From DATLRC01 sp035534895 (GTDB lineage Bacteria; Patescibacteriota; Saccharimonadia; Saccharimonadales; UBA4665): DNA of 64,000 bases. How positions within the stretch are numbered: position 1 is the first letter of the stretch; every line of letters begins with the position of its first letter. Under the pieces are notes generated by a model. That model had not been told where the DNA came from. It saw nothing but the letters and a program-made list of their open reading frames with translations, and searched no databases. A program made the translations under genes and the position numbers. Below are positions 25,201 through 33,031 of the stretch, piece after piece. Location: the NCBI GenBank assembly GCA_035534895.1, contig DATLRC010000006.1:42221-106220 (forward strand), in the 5' to 3' direction.

Positions 25201-26012
25201 TGACCTTTTGCTTCCTCGGCTTCTGTAGTCAATGATTTAATTAATTGCTTTAGGTCAATGCCGTCTAATAGATCCTTGAGAGCAGCACTTCCCATGCCGA
25301 CACTAATTAATCCGCGAACCTCGTCTGGCAAACTTCGATATTCAGTTTCACTGATCAGATTCAGCTTTTCAAGGGCTTTGAGTTGATCACGGAGCACTTC
25401 AAAGTCTTTGCTAACTTCTTCTGTCTCGTGGCTTTGCATTTCGGCAAGAGCCTTTAGATTGGCCTTGTCCTTAGCTGCCTCAGCTTCGTAACGGAGCTTG
25501 ATAGCTTCCTTAGCAGCGGCAAACTCTGCTTCTTTATCTGCTAGAAGTTTCTCTTTTTTGGCGTTATCAACGTTCTTGATGATGTAGCTGGCAAAATAAG
25601 CCACCCGTTCCAAGTTTTTGACTGTCATACCAAGAAGCAAGCCCATGGCACTTGGTGTACCACGCAAGAACCAAATATGGGCAACCGGTACAGCTAGACT
25701 GATATGGCCCATTCGTTCCCTTCGGACAATACTTCGTGTAACAAGTTCACCGTTTTTATCAACTGCTGCTTCGCGTGAGCGAACTCCCTTATATTTAGCG
25801 TCATGAGGATTGATGTCTTTGACTGGGCCGAAGATTCGTTCACAAAATAAGCCATCACGTTCAGGCTTTTGAGTTCGGTAATTTATTGTTTCTGGTTTAG
25901 TCACTTCGCCGTAGCTCCAGTCGAGAATATCTTCTGGGCTGGCAACAGCCAATCGTACAGCATCAAAATCAGCAATATCTGTTCCTTGTGTTGAATAACG
26001 TGAAGGTGTCAT
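22194..26012 (-). CDS. rpoC: DNA-directed RNA polymerase beta' subunit (zinc sites lost)
   Basis: Catalytic subunit. The start is the ATG of MTPSRYSTQG, with GAGGAGG 9 nt upstream, just after the rpoB stop; 1272 residues. The metal-binding motif NADFDGDQMAVH, the bridge/trigger region GNISQLKMCVGMLG and IAAQSIGEPGTQLSL are intact. The N-terminal zinc ribbon normally with four cysteines is replaced by DINPHDAKYKGVRSREAAVDKNGEL (about residues 66-90), and the second four-cysteine site near the SYGLDPATGEK segment also lacks all cysteines. Both are therefore probably zinc-free, unlike most bacterial beta' subunits. Confidence 0.98.
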   Translation of the reverse strand: MTPSRYSTQGTDIADFDAVRLAVASPEDILDWSYGEVTKPETINYRTQKPERDGLFCERIFGPVKDINPHDAKYKGVRSREAAVDKNGELVTRSIVRRERMGHISLAVPVAHIWFLRGTPSAMGLLLGMTVKNLERVAYFASYIIKNVDNAKKEKLLADKEAEFAAAKEAIKLRYEAEAAKDKANLKALAEMQSHETEEVSKDFEVLRDQLKALEKLNLISETEYRSLPDEVRGLISVGMGSAALKDLLDGIDLKQLIKSLTTEAEEAKGQRRKRIMKRLRLLESMDRAGIRPSSTCVSVLPVIPPDLRPMVQLTGGRFATSDLNDLYRRVINRNNRLKKLIELNAPEVIRRNEQRMLQEAVDALIDNNNARSGRAVAATGQRRRLKSLSDMLKGKQGRFRQNLLGKRVDYSGRSVIVAGPELKIHQCGLPKMMALELFKPFVIGELIAEEHAHNIRSAGRLIELGETVVWDALDEVIKGKYVLLNRAPSLHRLSIQAFQPVLIEGRAIQLHPLVCKGFNADFDGDQMAVHLPLSDDAQNEAREIMAANHNLLKPADGSPILHIEQDIVLGCYYLTYDRPGVSQKKVRAYADLSEAIMALDAGHIKLQSSVRLPFRNEIRQTTLGRFLFNETFPEDFPFHDETMTKKRLQKVMADVYARYGQDQTALIADNLKDLGFDYATQSGLSMGMGDFSSIEGMEPLVDEGETRSAAISSQYEQGFITEEERYRLTVENWTKIETQVLDLLASQMVDQDSSMAIAITSGARGNISQLKMCVGMLGVFSDAAGNAIELPIKSGYIHGLDPLEYFTGTRGTRKALIDIALKTADAGYLTRRLVDVAQDVFTLEDDSTSTDPGFAMLRADAEEIGVSYGSRLEGRYTAVNIPTYSKKGQIITHEIAEKIDSDTSVDGVRIMSALSSTSVRGVAQKSYGLDPATGEKVVDHHPIGVIAAQSIGEPGTQLSLDSKHRSGAVIADDTSQGLNRVEELFEVRTPKGQAYHSDIVGLVNAWEEGDHYIVQVTADTKETIKLSLGERKAQIASGSDVMVGDVIAALEDGSEPLVAPMSGRLELTSKGAVITPTKQSVMRYEIPGFKHLVVKDGDRVIAGQRLTNGSINLQDLMRLQGVEATQRYIMNEILKIFVAQGQNIADKHLEIIVRQMFSRVQIEEAGDSDFVTGDVVSKLAVAEANELLVASGKQPAKCNQLLLGITKASLSTDSFLSAASFQDTTRVLISAATSGKIDRLFGLKENVILGRKIPVGTGYKAEAEQTIESDD

Positions 26013-26013
26013 T

Positions 26014-29000
26014 TTATGCTGCCTCCTCTTCCTTAATTTGATCATCAGCGGCTGTTACTAGAGCACTATTGTCATCAGTTAGATTAAGATCATCGTCCAG
26101 AGACATAATCGTGAACTCATCAGCTACGGCTTCTTCTGTTACATCAACTTCGGAGGCCGAGGCTTGAGGTACTTCAACGGCCACTGGATGAGTCGCTTCT
26201 TCATGGATGTTGGTAGCCAAAACGTTCTCTGCATCAATCACTTTGTTGGATTGGACAAGGTCAACTTTAAGGCACAAGCCCTGAAGTTCTTTAACTAGAA
26301 CATTGAAGCTTTCAGGGACTTTAGGACCAACAATTTCGGTACGTTTGATAATTGATTCGTAGGCCTTACTGCGACCGTAGACATCATCGGACTTGATGGT
26401 CAGCATTTCTTGCAGGGTGCTAGCAGCACCGTAAGCTTCTAGTGCCCAGACCTCCATCTCACCGAAACGTTGGCCTCCATTTTGGGCTTTACCGCCCAGT
26501 GGTTGTTGAGTGACCATGGTGTAGGGGCCTGTCGAGCGAGCGTGTATTTTGTCGGCTACCATATGGTTTAGCTTGATCATATACATACTTCCGACTGTCG
26601 TCCGCTCCATAAAGGCATCGCCATTACGCCCATCATAAAGTTGTTGCTTACCGTCTTCTGGCAGGCCGGCTTCCTTAAGTAATTGACGAATTTTTGCCTC
26701 TGGCACGCCATTGAATGACGGGCTGGCAACCTGCATACCAAGAGCTCGAGCAGCCATTCCAAGGTGAGTTTCAAATAATTGGCCAATGTTCATTCGTGAA
26801 GGAACGCCTAAGGGATTCAAGATAATGTCAACTGGCGTACCGTCAGCCATAAACGGCATATCTTCAACGGCTAGTATCCGCGCTATGACACCCTTATTTC
26901 CATGTCGTCCACCTAGTTTATCGCCAACAGCAATCTTACGCATTTGGGCCACAAAAACCTGGATTTGCATTAGTACGCCCGCTTTAAGTTCATGACCATT
27001 TTCTCGGCTAAAGACTTTTACGCCTACCACTTTACCGTGTTTACCGTTACTCATACGCTGTGAGGTGTCTCTGACTTCTTTGGCCTTTTCACCAAATATG
27101 GCTCTCAGCAAGCGTTCTTCGCTGGAAAGCTCTTGTTCTCCCTTTGGAGTAATTTTTCCGACAAGAATGTCTCCGGGGTGAACTTCGGCACCAATCCGCA
27201 CAATGCCGTCCTCATCTAGATGTCTAAGTGTTTCTTCTGAAACATTAGGTATGTCACTGGTTACAATTTCTGGCCCCAGTTTTGTTTCTCGAACCTCGAT
27301 CATGAAGTCAACAATATGAACACTGGTCAAGGTGTCGTCTTCAACCAGTTTGCGCGAAATAATGATAGCGTCTTCAAAGTTATAGCCGGCCCATGGCATA
27401 AAAGCGACAATTAGATCCTTACCCAGAGCTAGCTCGCCGCCCGAGATAGACATTCCTTCGATCAATACATCGCCAGCTTTGACTTTATCCCCTGTGTTAA
27501 CGACCACTTTTTGATTGATTCCGGTACCTTCGTTGCTGCGTACAAAATGCTGTGGTTGATAACTGGCCTTAGAATCTTTATAGAGGACAATGACTTCTTG
27601 GGCTGATGCCTTAAGCACTTCGCCTGGCCCTTCGGCCAATATAACCTGACCAGTGTTACGCGCAGCAACTGACTCTAGGCCGGTACCAACGATTGGTGCC
27701 GACGGTTGAATCAAGGGAACTGCCTGGCGTTGCTGGTTACTGCCCATTAGTGAACGGTAAACGTAATTTTTCTCTATAAAAGGGATCAGTCCGGCGGAAG
27801 AACCAATAATCTGGTTGCGTGCTGCATCCATATAGGTCACGTCATTGGCATCAACTTCGCCGGTTTTTAATTTGAAGCGAGCGCTGACACGTTCGTTGAT
27901 AAAGTAACCGTTTTCATCAAGCTGGTTACCACCACCGGCGATGACTGCTGACTCTTCTTCATAGGCGTCAAGGTAAACTATATCAGCTGTTACCTTTGAC
28001 TTTACGGGCCAAGTTACCTGTGAGCTGACTCGAGCTAGTTTTTGAGCATCGGCCGAGCTTATTTTCTTGCCTGCACCGACAATAACTTTACCTTTTTCGT
28101 CTTCTAGGTCTACAGCTGCTATGTATCCGGTTGATTCCTTTGCAGTTACGGCATTAATAACCTTACGGTATGGTGTTTCAATAAAACCGTAATCATTAAC
28201 TCTGGCATAATTTGCAAGATTTAGAACTAGGCCAATATTGGCTCCTTCTGGGGTTTCAACTGCACATATCCGTCCGTAGTGGGTGGCATGGGCATCGCGG
28301 ACTTCAAAACCGGCACGTTCTCTAGACAGACCACCAGGCCCCATTGAACTTAAACGACGCTTGTGAGCCAGCTCACTGAGTGGGTTAATCTGGTCCATGA
28401 ATTGTGATAACTGAGAACTGGCAAAGAATTCACGAACAGCAGCAACGATGGGACGGGCATTAATTAACTGACCCGGTTGGACAGTCTCTATTTCAGACAT
28501 TGACATCCGGTCTTTGGTATTGCGCTCCATACGTAGCAGCCCGATTCGAAATTGACGCTGTACTAGTTCACCAACTAATTTGACTCTTCGGTTAGCCAGA
28601 GAATCAATGTCATCAGCTGGTTCTTGGGTGTTATTAAGGCGAATTATTTCGGCGATAATAGCTTCTAGATCTTCTAGTCTAAGAACTCTGTTTTCGATAG
28701 TGTTAGCTACATCGAGATCTAGTCGTTTGTTAATTTTGTAACGTCCGACACGACTGAAATCGAAGCGTTTATAGTTATAGAACATATTTTCGATAAGTGA
28801 TCGAGCATTGTCAACCGTTGCCAGGTCACCAGGGCGCAAACGACGATATACCTCAATAAGTGCTTCATTTTGACCTCGACTTGGGTCTTTTAGTAGTGTC
28901 GCATCCAAGTAATTAAGCTTACCGCTGTCGACATGCTTGAATGCCTCGCGCATCCCAGTTTCGGTTACCCCTAGGGCCCTGAGTAGAGTGGTTACGGCAA

Positions 29001-29562
29001 TTTTTCGCTTTCGATCAATTTTAACGTACAGCGCACCATTGGCTGCAGTATCGAATTCCAACCAGGCACCACGACCAGGAATAACTTTGGCACCATAGAG
29101 ATAGGTTGAGCCATGCTGCTCGGAGGTAAAAAAGACACCAGCAGAGCGTATGAGCTGAGAAACAACCACCCGTTCAGCACCATTTATTACGAAAGTACCT
29201 CGGCTGGTCATATATGGATAGTCGCCAAGATAGATCTCTTGCTCTTTAATCTCACCAGTAACCTTATTAATTAGTTCAACATTTGCTTTAAGGGGTGCTT
29301 CGTAGGAAACATTGTTTTCACGAGCCTGATGTTCGCTAAGTTTGGGACTTTCAAAGTGATAATCTTTAAAGTTAAGTGATAACTTTGCGCCGGTATAATC
29401 GTCAATCGGGCTAATTTCAGCCAATAGTTCGCCCAGGCCCTCTTCAATAAACCATTGAAAAGATTTGTTCTGATGATCAACTAGACTCGGCAGATCTAGA
29501 ACGCTGTCATCGGCTGTAAAAAAAACACGTTGAGATTTGTTAGTGGTATTCGTCTTCGTCAT
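26014..29562 (-). CDS. rpoB: DNA-directed RNA polymerase beta subunit
   Basis: Core polymerase subunit. Landmarks are the rifampicin region QLSQFMDQINPLSELAHKRRLSSMGPGGLSRERAGFEVRDAHATHYGRICAVETPEG, SGNQQRQAVPL-like GSNQQRQAVPLI, KLGGRHGNKGVI and the C-terminal GGKAQNGGQRFGEMEVWALEAYGA. The rifampicin-binding residues look normal by eye. The start is the ATG at 29562; a TTG 12 nt further upstream lies 3 nt from an AGGGGG motif and cannot be excluded. A roughly 75-residue acidic tail follows the conserved end. rpoC starts 2 nt after the stop. The rplKAJL genes that usually precede rpoB are not here. Confidence 0.98.
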   Translation of the reverse strand: MTKTNTTNKSQRVFFTADDSVLDLPSLVDHQNKSFQWFIEEGLGELLAEISPIDDYTGAKLSLNFKDYHFESPKLSEHQARENNVSYEAPLKANVELINKVTGEIKEQEIYLGDYPYMTSRGTFVINGAERVVVSQLIRSAGVFFTSEQHGSTYLYGAKVIPGRGAWLEFDTAANGALYVKIDRKRKIAVTTLLRALGVTETGMREAFKHVDSGKLNYLDATLLKDPSRGQNEALIEVYRRLRPGDLATVDNARSLIENMFYNYKRFDFSRVGRYKINKRLDLDVANTIENRVLRLEDLEAIIAEIIRLNNTQEPADDIDSLANRRVKLVGELVQRQFRIGLLRMERNTKDRMSMSEIETVQPGQLINARPIVAAVREFFASSQLSQFMDQINPLSELAHKRRLSSMGPGGLSRERAGFEVRDAHATHYGRICAVETPEGANIGLVLNLANYARVNDYGFIETPYRKVINAVTAKESTGYIAAVDLEDEKGKVIVGAGKKISSADAQKLARVSSQVTWPVKSKVTADIVYLDAYEEESAVIAGGGNQLDENGYFINERVSARFKLKTGEVDANDVTYMDAARNQIIGSSAGLIPFIEKNYVYRSLMGSNQQRQAVPLIQPSAPIVGTGLESVAARNTGQVILAEGPGEVLKASAQEVIVLYKDSKASYQPQHFVRSNEGTGINQKVVVNTGDKVKAGDVLIEGMSISGGELALGKDLIVAFMPWAGYNFEDAIIISRKLVEDDTLTSVHIVDFMIEVRETKLGPEIVTSDIPNVSEETLRHLDEDGIVRIGAEVHPGDILVGKITPKGEQELSSEERLLRAIFGEKAKEVRDTSQRMSNGKHGKVVGVKVFSRENGHELKAGVLMQIQVFVAQMRKIAVGDKLGGRHGNKGVIARILAVEDMPFMADGTPVDIILNPLGVPSRMNIGQLFETHLGMAARALGMQVASPSFNGVPEAKIRQLLKEAGLPEDGKQQLYDGRNGDAFMERTTVGSMYMIKLNHMVADKIHARSTGPYTMVTQQPLGGKAQNGGQRFGEMEVWALEAYGAASTLQEMLTIKSDDVYGRSKAYESIIKRTEIVGPKVPESFNVLVKELQGLCLKVDLVQSNKVIDAENVLATNIHEEATHPVAVEVPQASASEVDVTEEAVADEFTIMSLDDDLNLTDDNSALVTAADDQIKEEEAA

Positions 29563-29791
29563 ATGGACTATCAATCGCCCCCTGTAAATTAATAAGTAGT
29601 AAGCTTGTTGCTAACCTAAAAGTAGCGCTTTCAGTCAAAATCGACTGTCGCAATATTTATTTTATTGTTATGACTTCGGCGAAGTTAACTAAGCTGGATA
29701 TTTTGGGTGCTTATTTTAAAACACAGCACTGCCACGCTTACACTGCTTCTTATTTATTAGTTTGGAGTAATGAGCCAGACTTGTCAATAGC
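29563..29791 (-). promoter_or_regulatory. rpoB upstream region, possible promoter
   Basis: About 229 bp without a gene. A perfect TTGACA occurs at 29787..29782 (minus strand) and a TTGACT at 29641..29636, but neither has a convincing -10 at 16-18 nt. Two small palindromes are present (ACTTC/GAAGT around 29673 and an AGTC/GACT pair around 29634-29647), neither followed by a T-run. The region must contain the promoter of the rpoBC cluster, but I cannot point to it with confidence. Confidence 0.3.
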
Positions 29792-30523
29792 TTATTGACG
29801 TTTTAATCCAGCCTTGGCAGATTCAACGGCTGATTTTGTCTCAGGTGGCTCAATAATTCTCTCAATAATTTTTCCGGCCACACCAACCAAGCGTAACTGC
29901 TGAGTGCCTTTTTTGCTGTCAAAAGGATAAACCGTTTCAAGTGTTGTGTCCCTAAAAGCAAATTGTTCTCTTAGACTGCCAAATATATGCGGCAGCAGTC
30001 TCGGCCATACATAAGCTGTAACCGGCTGTTTGGGATGACGCTCGGCAAGAGATAAATAACCTAAGACATGTGCAATACCCTGTTGCCTGAGATCAGGGTG
30101 AACGGCAATCTCACGCTGCCAAGCGTATTTTCTTGATCCTATCTTAGGCAGAGGTAGACTTGGTGGAGTGTGCATTTTTAACCAGCGGGTCGATGGTTTG
30201 TGGCCTGACGTGTTATCAGCACTGTATAAATAGCCGACAGGCTCATTACCTTCGTATGCCAGAGTGACAAGTAAATTCTGGAAGTTTCCGGGGTGCAAGT
30301 CGCCCTTTTGGACTGCCACTTGAGGATTAAGTCTTGATTCCCGAAAATAGTCTGGTTCAGCCCAGTTAGTCAAGCGATTGACTCCTCTTAAACCAACTTT
30401 AAAAGCCAAGTCAGCTGTAAAAGCATCACGCATTAGACCTTGGACAGCTCGCCACTCGTCTTCACCAAGAGCCTCGGGAGGTACTACTCGCCAGCTTAGC
30501 TGTTCGTTTTTAGGCTCAGACAT
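29792..30523 (-). CDS. GNAT-family N-acetyltransferase
   Basis: A 243-residue protein with the acetyl-CoA-binding motif A of the GNAT fold: WQREIAVHPDLRQQGIAHVLG at about residues 136-155, where RQQGIA supplies the Q/RxxGxA pyrophosphate loop. The preceding strands (NLLVTLAYEGNEPVGYLYS) fit the fold. The substrate is unknown; the N-terminal 60 residues and basic C-terminal tail are not typical. It starts 2 nt after clpP ends, so it is probably in the HrcA-controlled clpP transcript. Confidence 0.8.
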   Translation of the reverse strand: MSEPKNEQLSWRVVPPEALGEDEWRAVQGLMRDAFTADLAFKVGLRGVNRLTNWAEPDYFRESRLNPQVAVQKGDLHPGNFQNLLVTLAYEGNEPVGYLYSADNTSGHKPSTRWLKMHTPPSLPLPKIGSRKYAWQREIAVHPDLRQQGIAHVLGYLSLAERHPKQPVTAYVWPRLLPHIFGSLREQFAFRDTTLETVYPFDSKKGTQQLRLVGVAGKIIERIIEPPETKSAVESAKAGLKRQ

Positions 30524-30524
30524 A

Positions 30525-31154
30525 TTAGTTAGTTTTCAGTCTTTTAGGATTAGTGATAACTTCATCAACCAGTCCGTACTTTTTGGCAGCTTCAGCAGTC
30601 ATCCAATAGTCTCTCTCCATATCGTTTTTTATTCTGGCTACAGTCTGCCCTGTATTAATGGCCATGATTTCATTAAGTCGTTGTTTAACGCGCAAGCTTT
30701 CCTTGAGGTCTATTTCCATATCAGTCACTTTGCCACGAGTACCACTTGATGGCTGGTGAATCATGACTGATGCATTTGGTAATATGTAACGTTTGCCACG
30801 TGCACCAGAACATAATAGGAAAGCTGCTGCAGAAGCTTGAACACCAATACCAACAGTTTGAATGTCGTTAGTCACGTACTGCATGGTGTCGTAAATGGCT
30901 AGGGCATCATATACGCTACCACCGGGACTATTAATATAAAAATAGATATCTTTGTGAGCATCCTCGGCTTGTAAAAAAAGCAACTGAGCCACAACTAGAT
31001 TAGCAGTTGCTTCATTGACATCAGAACCTAGAAAAACTATTCGGTCTTTGAGCAGGCGAGAGTAAATGTCATAAGCTCTTTCGTAACGACCTTCCTGTTC
31101 GATAACAGTCGGGACAAGGACTTGATCTGTAGATTTATGAAACATATCGTTCAT
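30525..31154 (-). CDS. clpP: ATP-dependent Clp protease proteolytic subunit
   Basis: Serine peptidase chamber that works with ClpC. The catalytic triad is visible: Ser in GVQASAAAFLL, His in ASVMIHQPSSG and Asp in NDMERDYWMTAEAAKKYGLVDEVI. The start chosen is the ATG of MNDMFHKS (209 residues). Upstream in-frame codons back to a GTG at 31187 run through the promoter's -10 box and the CIRCE operator, so they cannot be coding in the main transcript. No Shine-Dalgarno precedes the ATG, which is 10 nt after the -10 box, implying a leaderless message. Confidence 0.96.
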   Translation of the reverse strand: MNDMFHKSTDQVLVPTVIEQEGRYERAYDIYSRLLKDRIVFLGSDVNEATANLVVAQLLFLQAEDAHKDIYFYINSPGGSVYDALAIYDTMQYVTNDIQTVGIGVQASAAAFLLCSGARGKRYILPNASVMIHQPSSGTRGKVTDMEIDLKESLRVKQRLNEIMAINTGQTVARIKNDMERDYWMTAEAAKKYGLVDEVITNPKRLKTN

Positions 31155-31164
31155 CACAATCAAC

Positions 31165-31203
31165 ATCATACTTCGTTTGGCACTCACAAGTCAAGAGTGC
31201 TAA
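31165..31203 (-). promoter_or_regulatory. clpP promoter with CIRCE operator
   Basis: TTGGCACTC-N9-GAGTGCTAA (31177-31203) matches the CIRCE consensus with one mismatch; CIRCE is the binding site of the heat-shock repressor HrcA. On the minus strand the -35 box TTGACT (31194..31189) is formed by the spacer of the CIRCE element and the -10 box TATGAT is at 31170..31165, with 18-nt spacing. HrcA bound here would block polymerase directly. Confidence 0.9.
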
Positions 31204-31240
31204 TAATCGATTCACTTGGCTTTCTTTTAAAGAACAAGAC

Positions 31241-32530
31241 CTATTTTGAAGTAGCGTAGTTGCTCAGCCTTTGAATCGTCTTTTCGCTGAGTAATCGAGA
31301 GGCAATAGTACGGACATTGTCTGGTTTATCAAGTTCGGCAAGCATGGCTTTGTCCTGATACTGACTTTTGAGTGATTGGAGTTGAAGTTCTAGTTCTTCA
31401 GAGCTAACCTTTATTGATTCAATCTCAGCTATTTCGCTAAGCAGCAAGCCAGCTTTGACCCTAAGCTCTGCAGATTTTTGCTTCTGTTGATGATGCTCTT
31501 CTTGGGTGACTCCTTCCTCGGCTAAGTGCTCGTCCCAAGTTTGGCCCCGATAGGCTAAGTTTTGACGCTCTTCAGCTTCCATTGCCTCAACTTCTTGATC
31601 AATAAGTGACCTCGGAATTGCAACCTCCGATTTAGCCGTTATTGTTTCTAATAATTGGCTCTGGTAGTCTCGATCAATCTGCTGCTGATTTTGTTGAGTT
31701 ACCTGCCGCCCAATGTCAGAGCGTAAATCATCTATTGTCTTAAATGGACCGACTTTAGTTGCAAAAGCTTTGTTCAGTTCGGGTTTTGAAAGTTTATAGA
31801 TCTTCAAAACGTTGACCGTAAAACTGACCTCTCGGTTTTGGAGATTTTTTAAGCCATAGTCCTTAGGGAAAACTAGTTTAAACTCTTTCGTTGCACCAGG
31901 TTTAAGGCCAATTAACTGCTTCTCAAAGCCAGGGATAAAGTTATTGCTGCCAAGCAAAAGTGGGTAATCCTTGCCATCGGCACCGTTAACCTGTTGTTTA
32001 GTTTTAGGATCAGTACCTTTAAAGTCAATTATTAACTCATCGCCTAATGCGGCTGGTCTTTGGACTTCTTGTTTTTCGGCAAAGCGTGTCTTCAAGTCTT
32101 CTAAGACGGCCACAATTTCTTTTTCGGTAACTCGGGCCAACGGCTTAGTCAACTTTGTTTTCTTATAGTCTGGTAGCTTAATTGTTCCGACTGCCTCAAC
32201 TTCTGCGCTCAGTTCAAGTGTTGTAAAGGGGACGAACTTTGTGATAGAAACCTTGGGCTGTTCAACCGGACGCATCTTAAGTTCGCTAATGGCATCGACA
32301 TATAAACGACTGACGGCTTGTTCAAGGAACTCAGACTGTAAACGGTTTTGGTCAACGTTTTTTTCGACCAAGTTAAGAGGTGCCTTGCCGGACCTAAATC
32401 CTGGCAGTTTAAGGTTTTGACTACCGATCTGTGTAAGTAGGCGTTGCTTTATTTCTTCTAGTTGCTTTATGTCTGCAACTAGTTTTAGCTTAAATGTCGT
32501 TGGTCCCAGAGACTCTTTAATGGTTTGCAT
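31241..32530 (-). CDS. tig: Trigger factor, ribosome-associated chaperone and peptidyl-prolyl isomerase
   Basis: Binds L23/L29 at the exit tunnel and folds nascent chains. The start MQTIKESLGPTTFKL and the ribosome-binding signature LKLPGFRSGKAPLNLV (the GFRxGKxP motif) are clear near residues 40-55. The FKBP-type domain follows (GDELIIDFKG, PLLLGSNNFIPGFEKQLIGLKPG) near 155-235, and a helical C-terminal chaperone domain makes up the rest. The length of 429 is normal. It stands just upstream of clpP, a common neighbourhood. Confidence 0.96.
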   Translation of the reverse strand: MQTIKESLGPTTFKLKLVADIKQLEEIKQRLLTQIGSQNLKLPGFRSGKAPLNLVEKNVDQNRLQSEFLEQAVSRLYVDAISELKMRPVEQPKVSITKFVPFTTLELSAEVEAVGTIKLPDYKKTKLTKPLARVTEKEIVAVLEDLKTRFAEKQEVQRPAALGDELIIDFKGTDPKTKQQVNGADGKDYPLLLGSNNFIPGFEKQLIGLKPGATKEFKLVFPKDYGLKNLQNREVSFTVNVLKIYKLSKPELNKAFATKVGPFKTIDDLRSDIGRQVTQQNQQQIDRDYQSQLLETITAKSEVAIPRSLIDQEVEAMEAEERQNLAYRGQTWDEHLAEEGVTQEEHHQQKQKSAELRVKAGLLLSEIAEIESIKVSSEELELQLQSLKSQYQDKAMLAELDKPDNVRTIASRLLSEKTIQRLSNYATSK

Positions 32531-32539
32531 CAAGTGGCT

Positions 32540-32569
32540 AGTGTAGCAGCTGTGTTCGTCCTTTGCCAG
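32540..32569 (-). promoter_or_regulatory. tig promoter
   Basis: On the minus strand CTGGCA (32569..32564) and TACACT (32545..32540) are 18 nt apart. The -10 box ends 9 nt before the tig ATG and no Shine-Dalgarno lies between, so a leaderless transcript is expected. Confidence 0.5.
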
Positions 32570-32572
32570 AAT

Positions 32573-33031
32573 TTATCTGAAGAACGGTTGCAGTAAAAGT
32601 AGCATTGCCAATAGCCAAGCTGCTTCGACAACAATTCCGATCGGTCGCTCAAACCACTGTATGGCTGATGCGAAGAGAGCCAGGCCGCTTGGTTTGGTTA
32701 ACTTTCGGTGAGCCAAGGCATTACGAAAACGGCCAATAGACAATAGGTCGGGAGATGTCCCCAGAAAAGCACAACTAGCGGCTAGGAACCAATGATCAGG
32801 CCGAAGACCGTAAAGGACGGCAACTAGAGCCAGACACAGCAATATATCTACTGTCAGTATTGTTTTAAAGATGGGAGATCTTAGCCAGGTAGCATTGTTT
32901 GGCTGTTTACCGAAATGCGGCAGAGCGTCTAGGCCAAAATGAGAAATCAATGCCAACGGTAAGGCAATCAAGGGATTAGCTATGGTCAACCCAATCAAGG
33001 CGCCGGTTAAAGCATGATTAGTGGCTGTCAT
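32573..33031 (-). CDS. Small polytopic membrane protein, YdjM-like putative metal-dependent hydrolase
   Basis: 152 residues from the ATG of MTATNHALTGALIG. The pattern of an early NHALTGA histidine and SHFGLDALPHFG around residue 40 resembles the membrane-bound metal-dependent hydrolase family of YdjM (H...HxxxDxxPH). There are about four hydrophobic segments. The start lies 13 nt inside the end of hisS, so the two are probably co-transcribed. The catalytic activity of this family is not well established, so the functional call is tentative. Confidence 0.6.
   Translation of the reverse strand: MTATNHALTGALIGLTIANPLIALPLALISHFGLDALPHFGKQPNNATWLRSPIFKTILTVDILLCLALVAVLYGLRPDHWFLAASCAFLGTSPDLLSIGRFRNALAHRKLTKPSGLALFASAIQWFERPIGIVVEAAWLLAMLLLLQPFFR

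Noticed and set aside
29665..29685. ACTTC/GAAGT palindrome upstream of rpoB as a terminator
   Set aside because: The stem is short and no T-run follows on either strand.
31155..31187. Extra N-terminal residues of clpP from a GTG at 31187
   Set aside because: The extension runs through the -10 box and half of the CIRCE element, so it is upstream of the expected transcript start.
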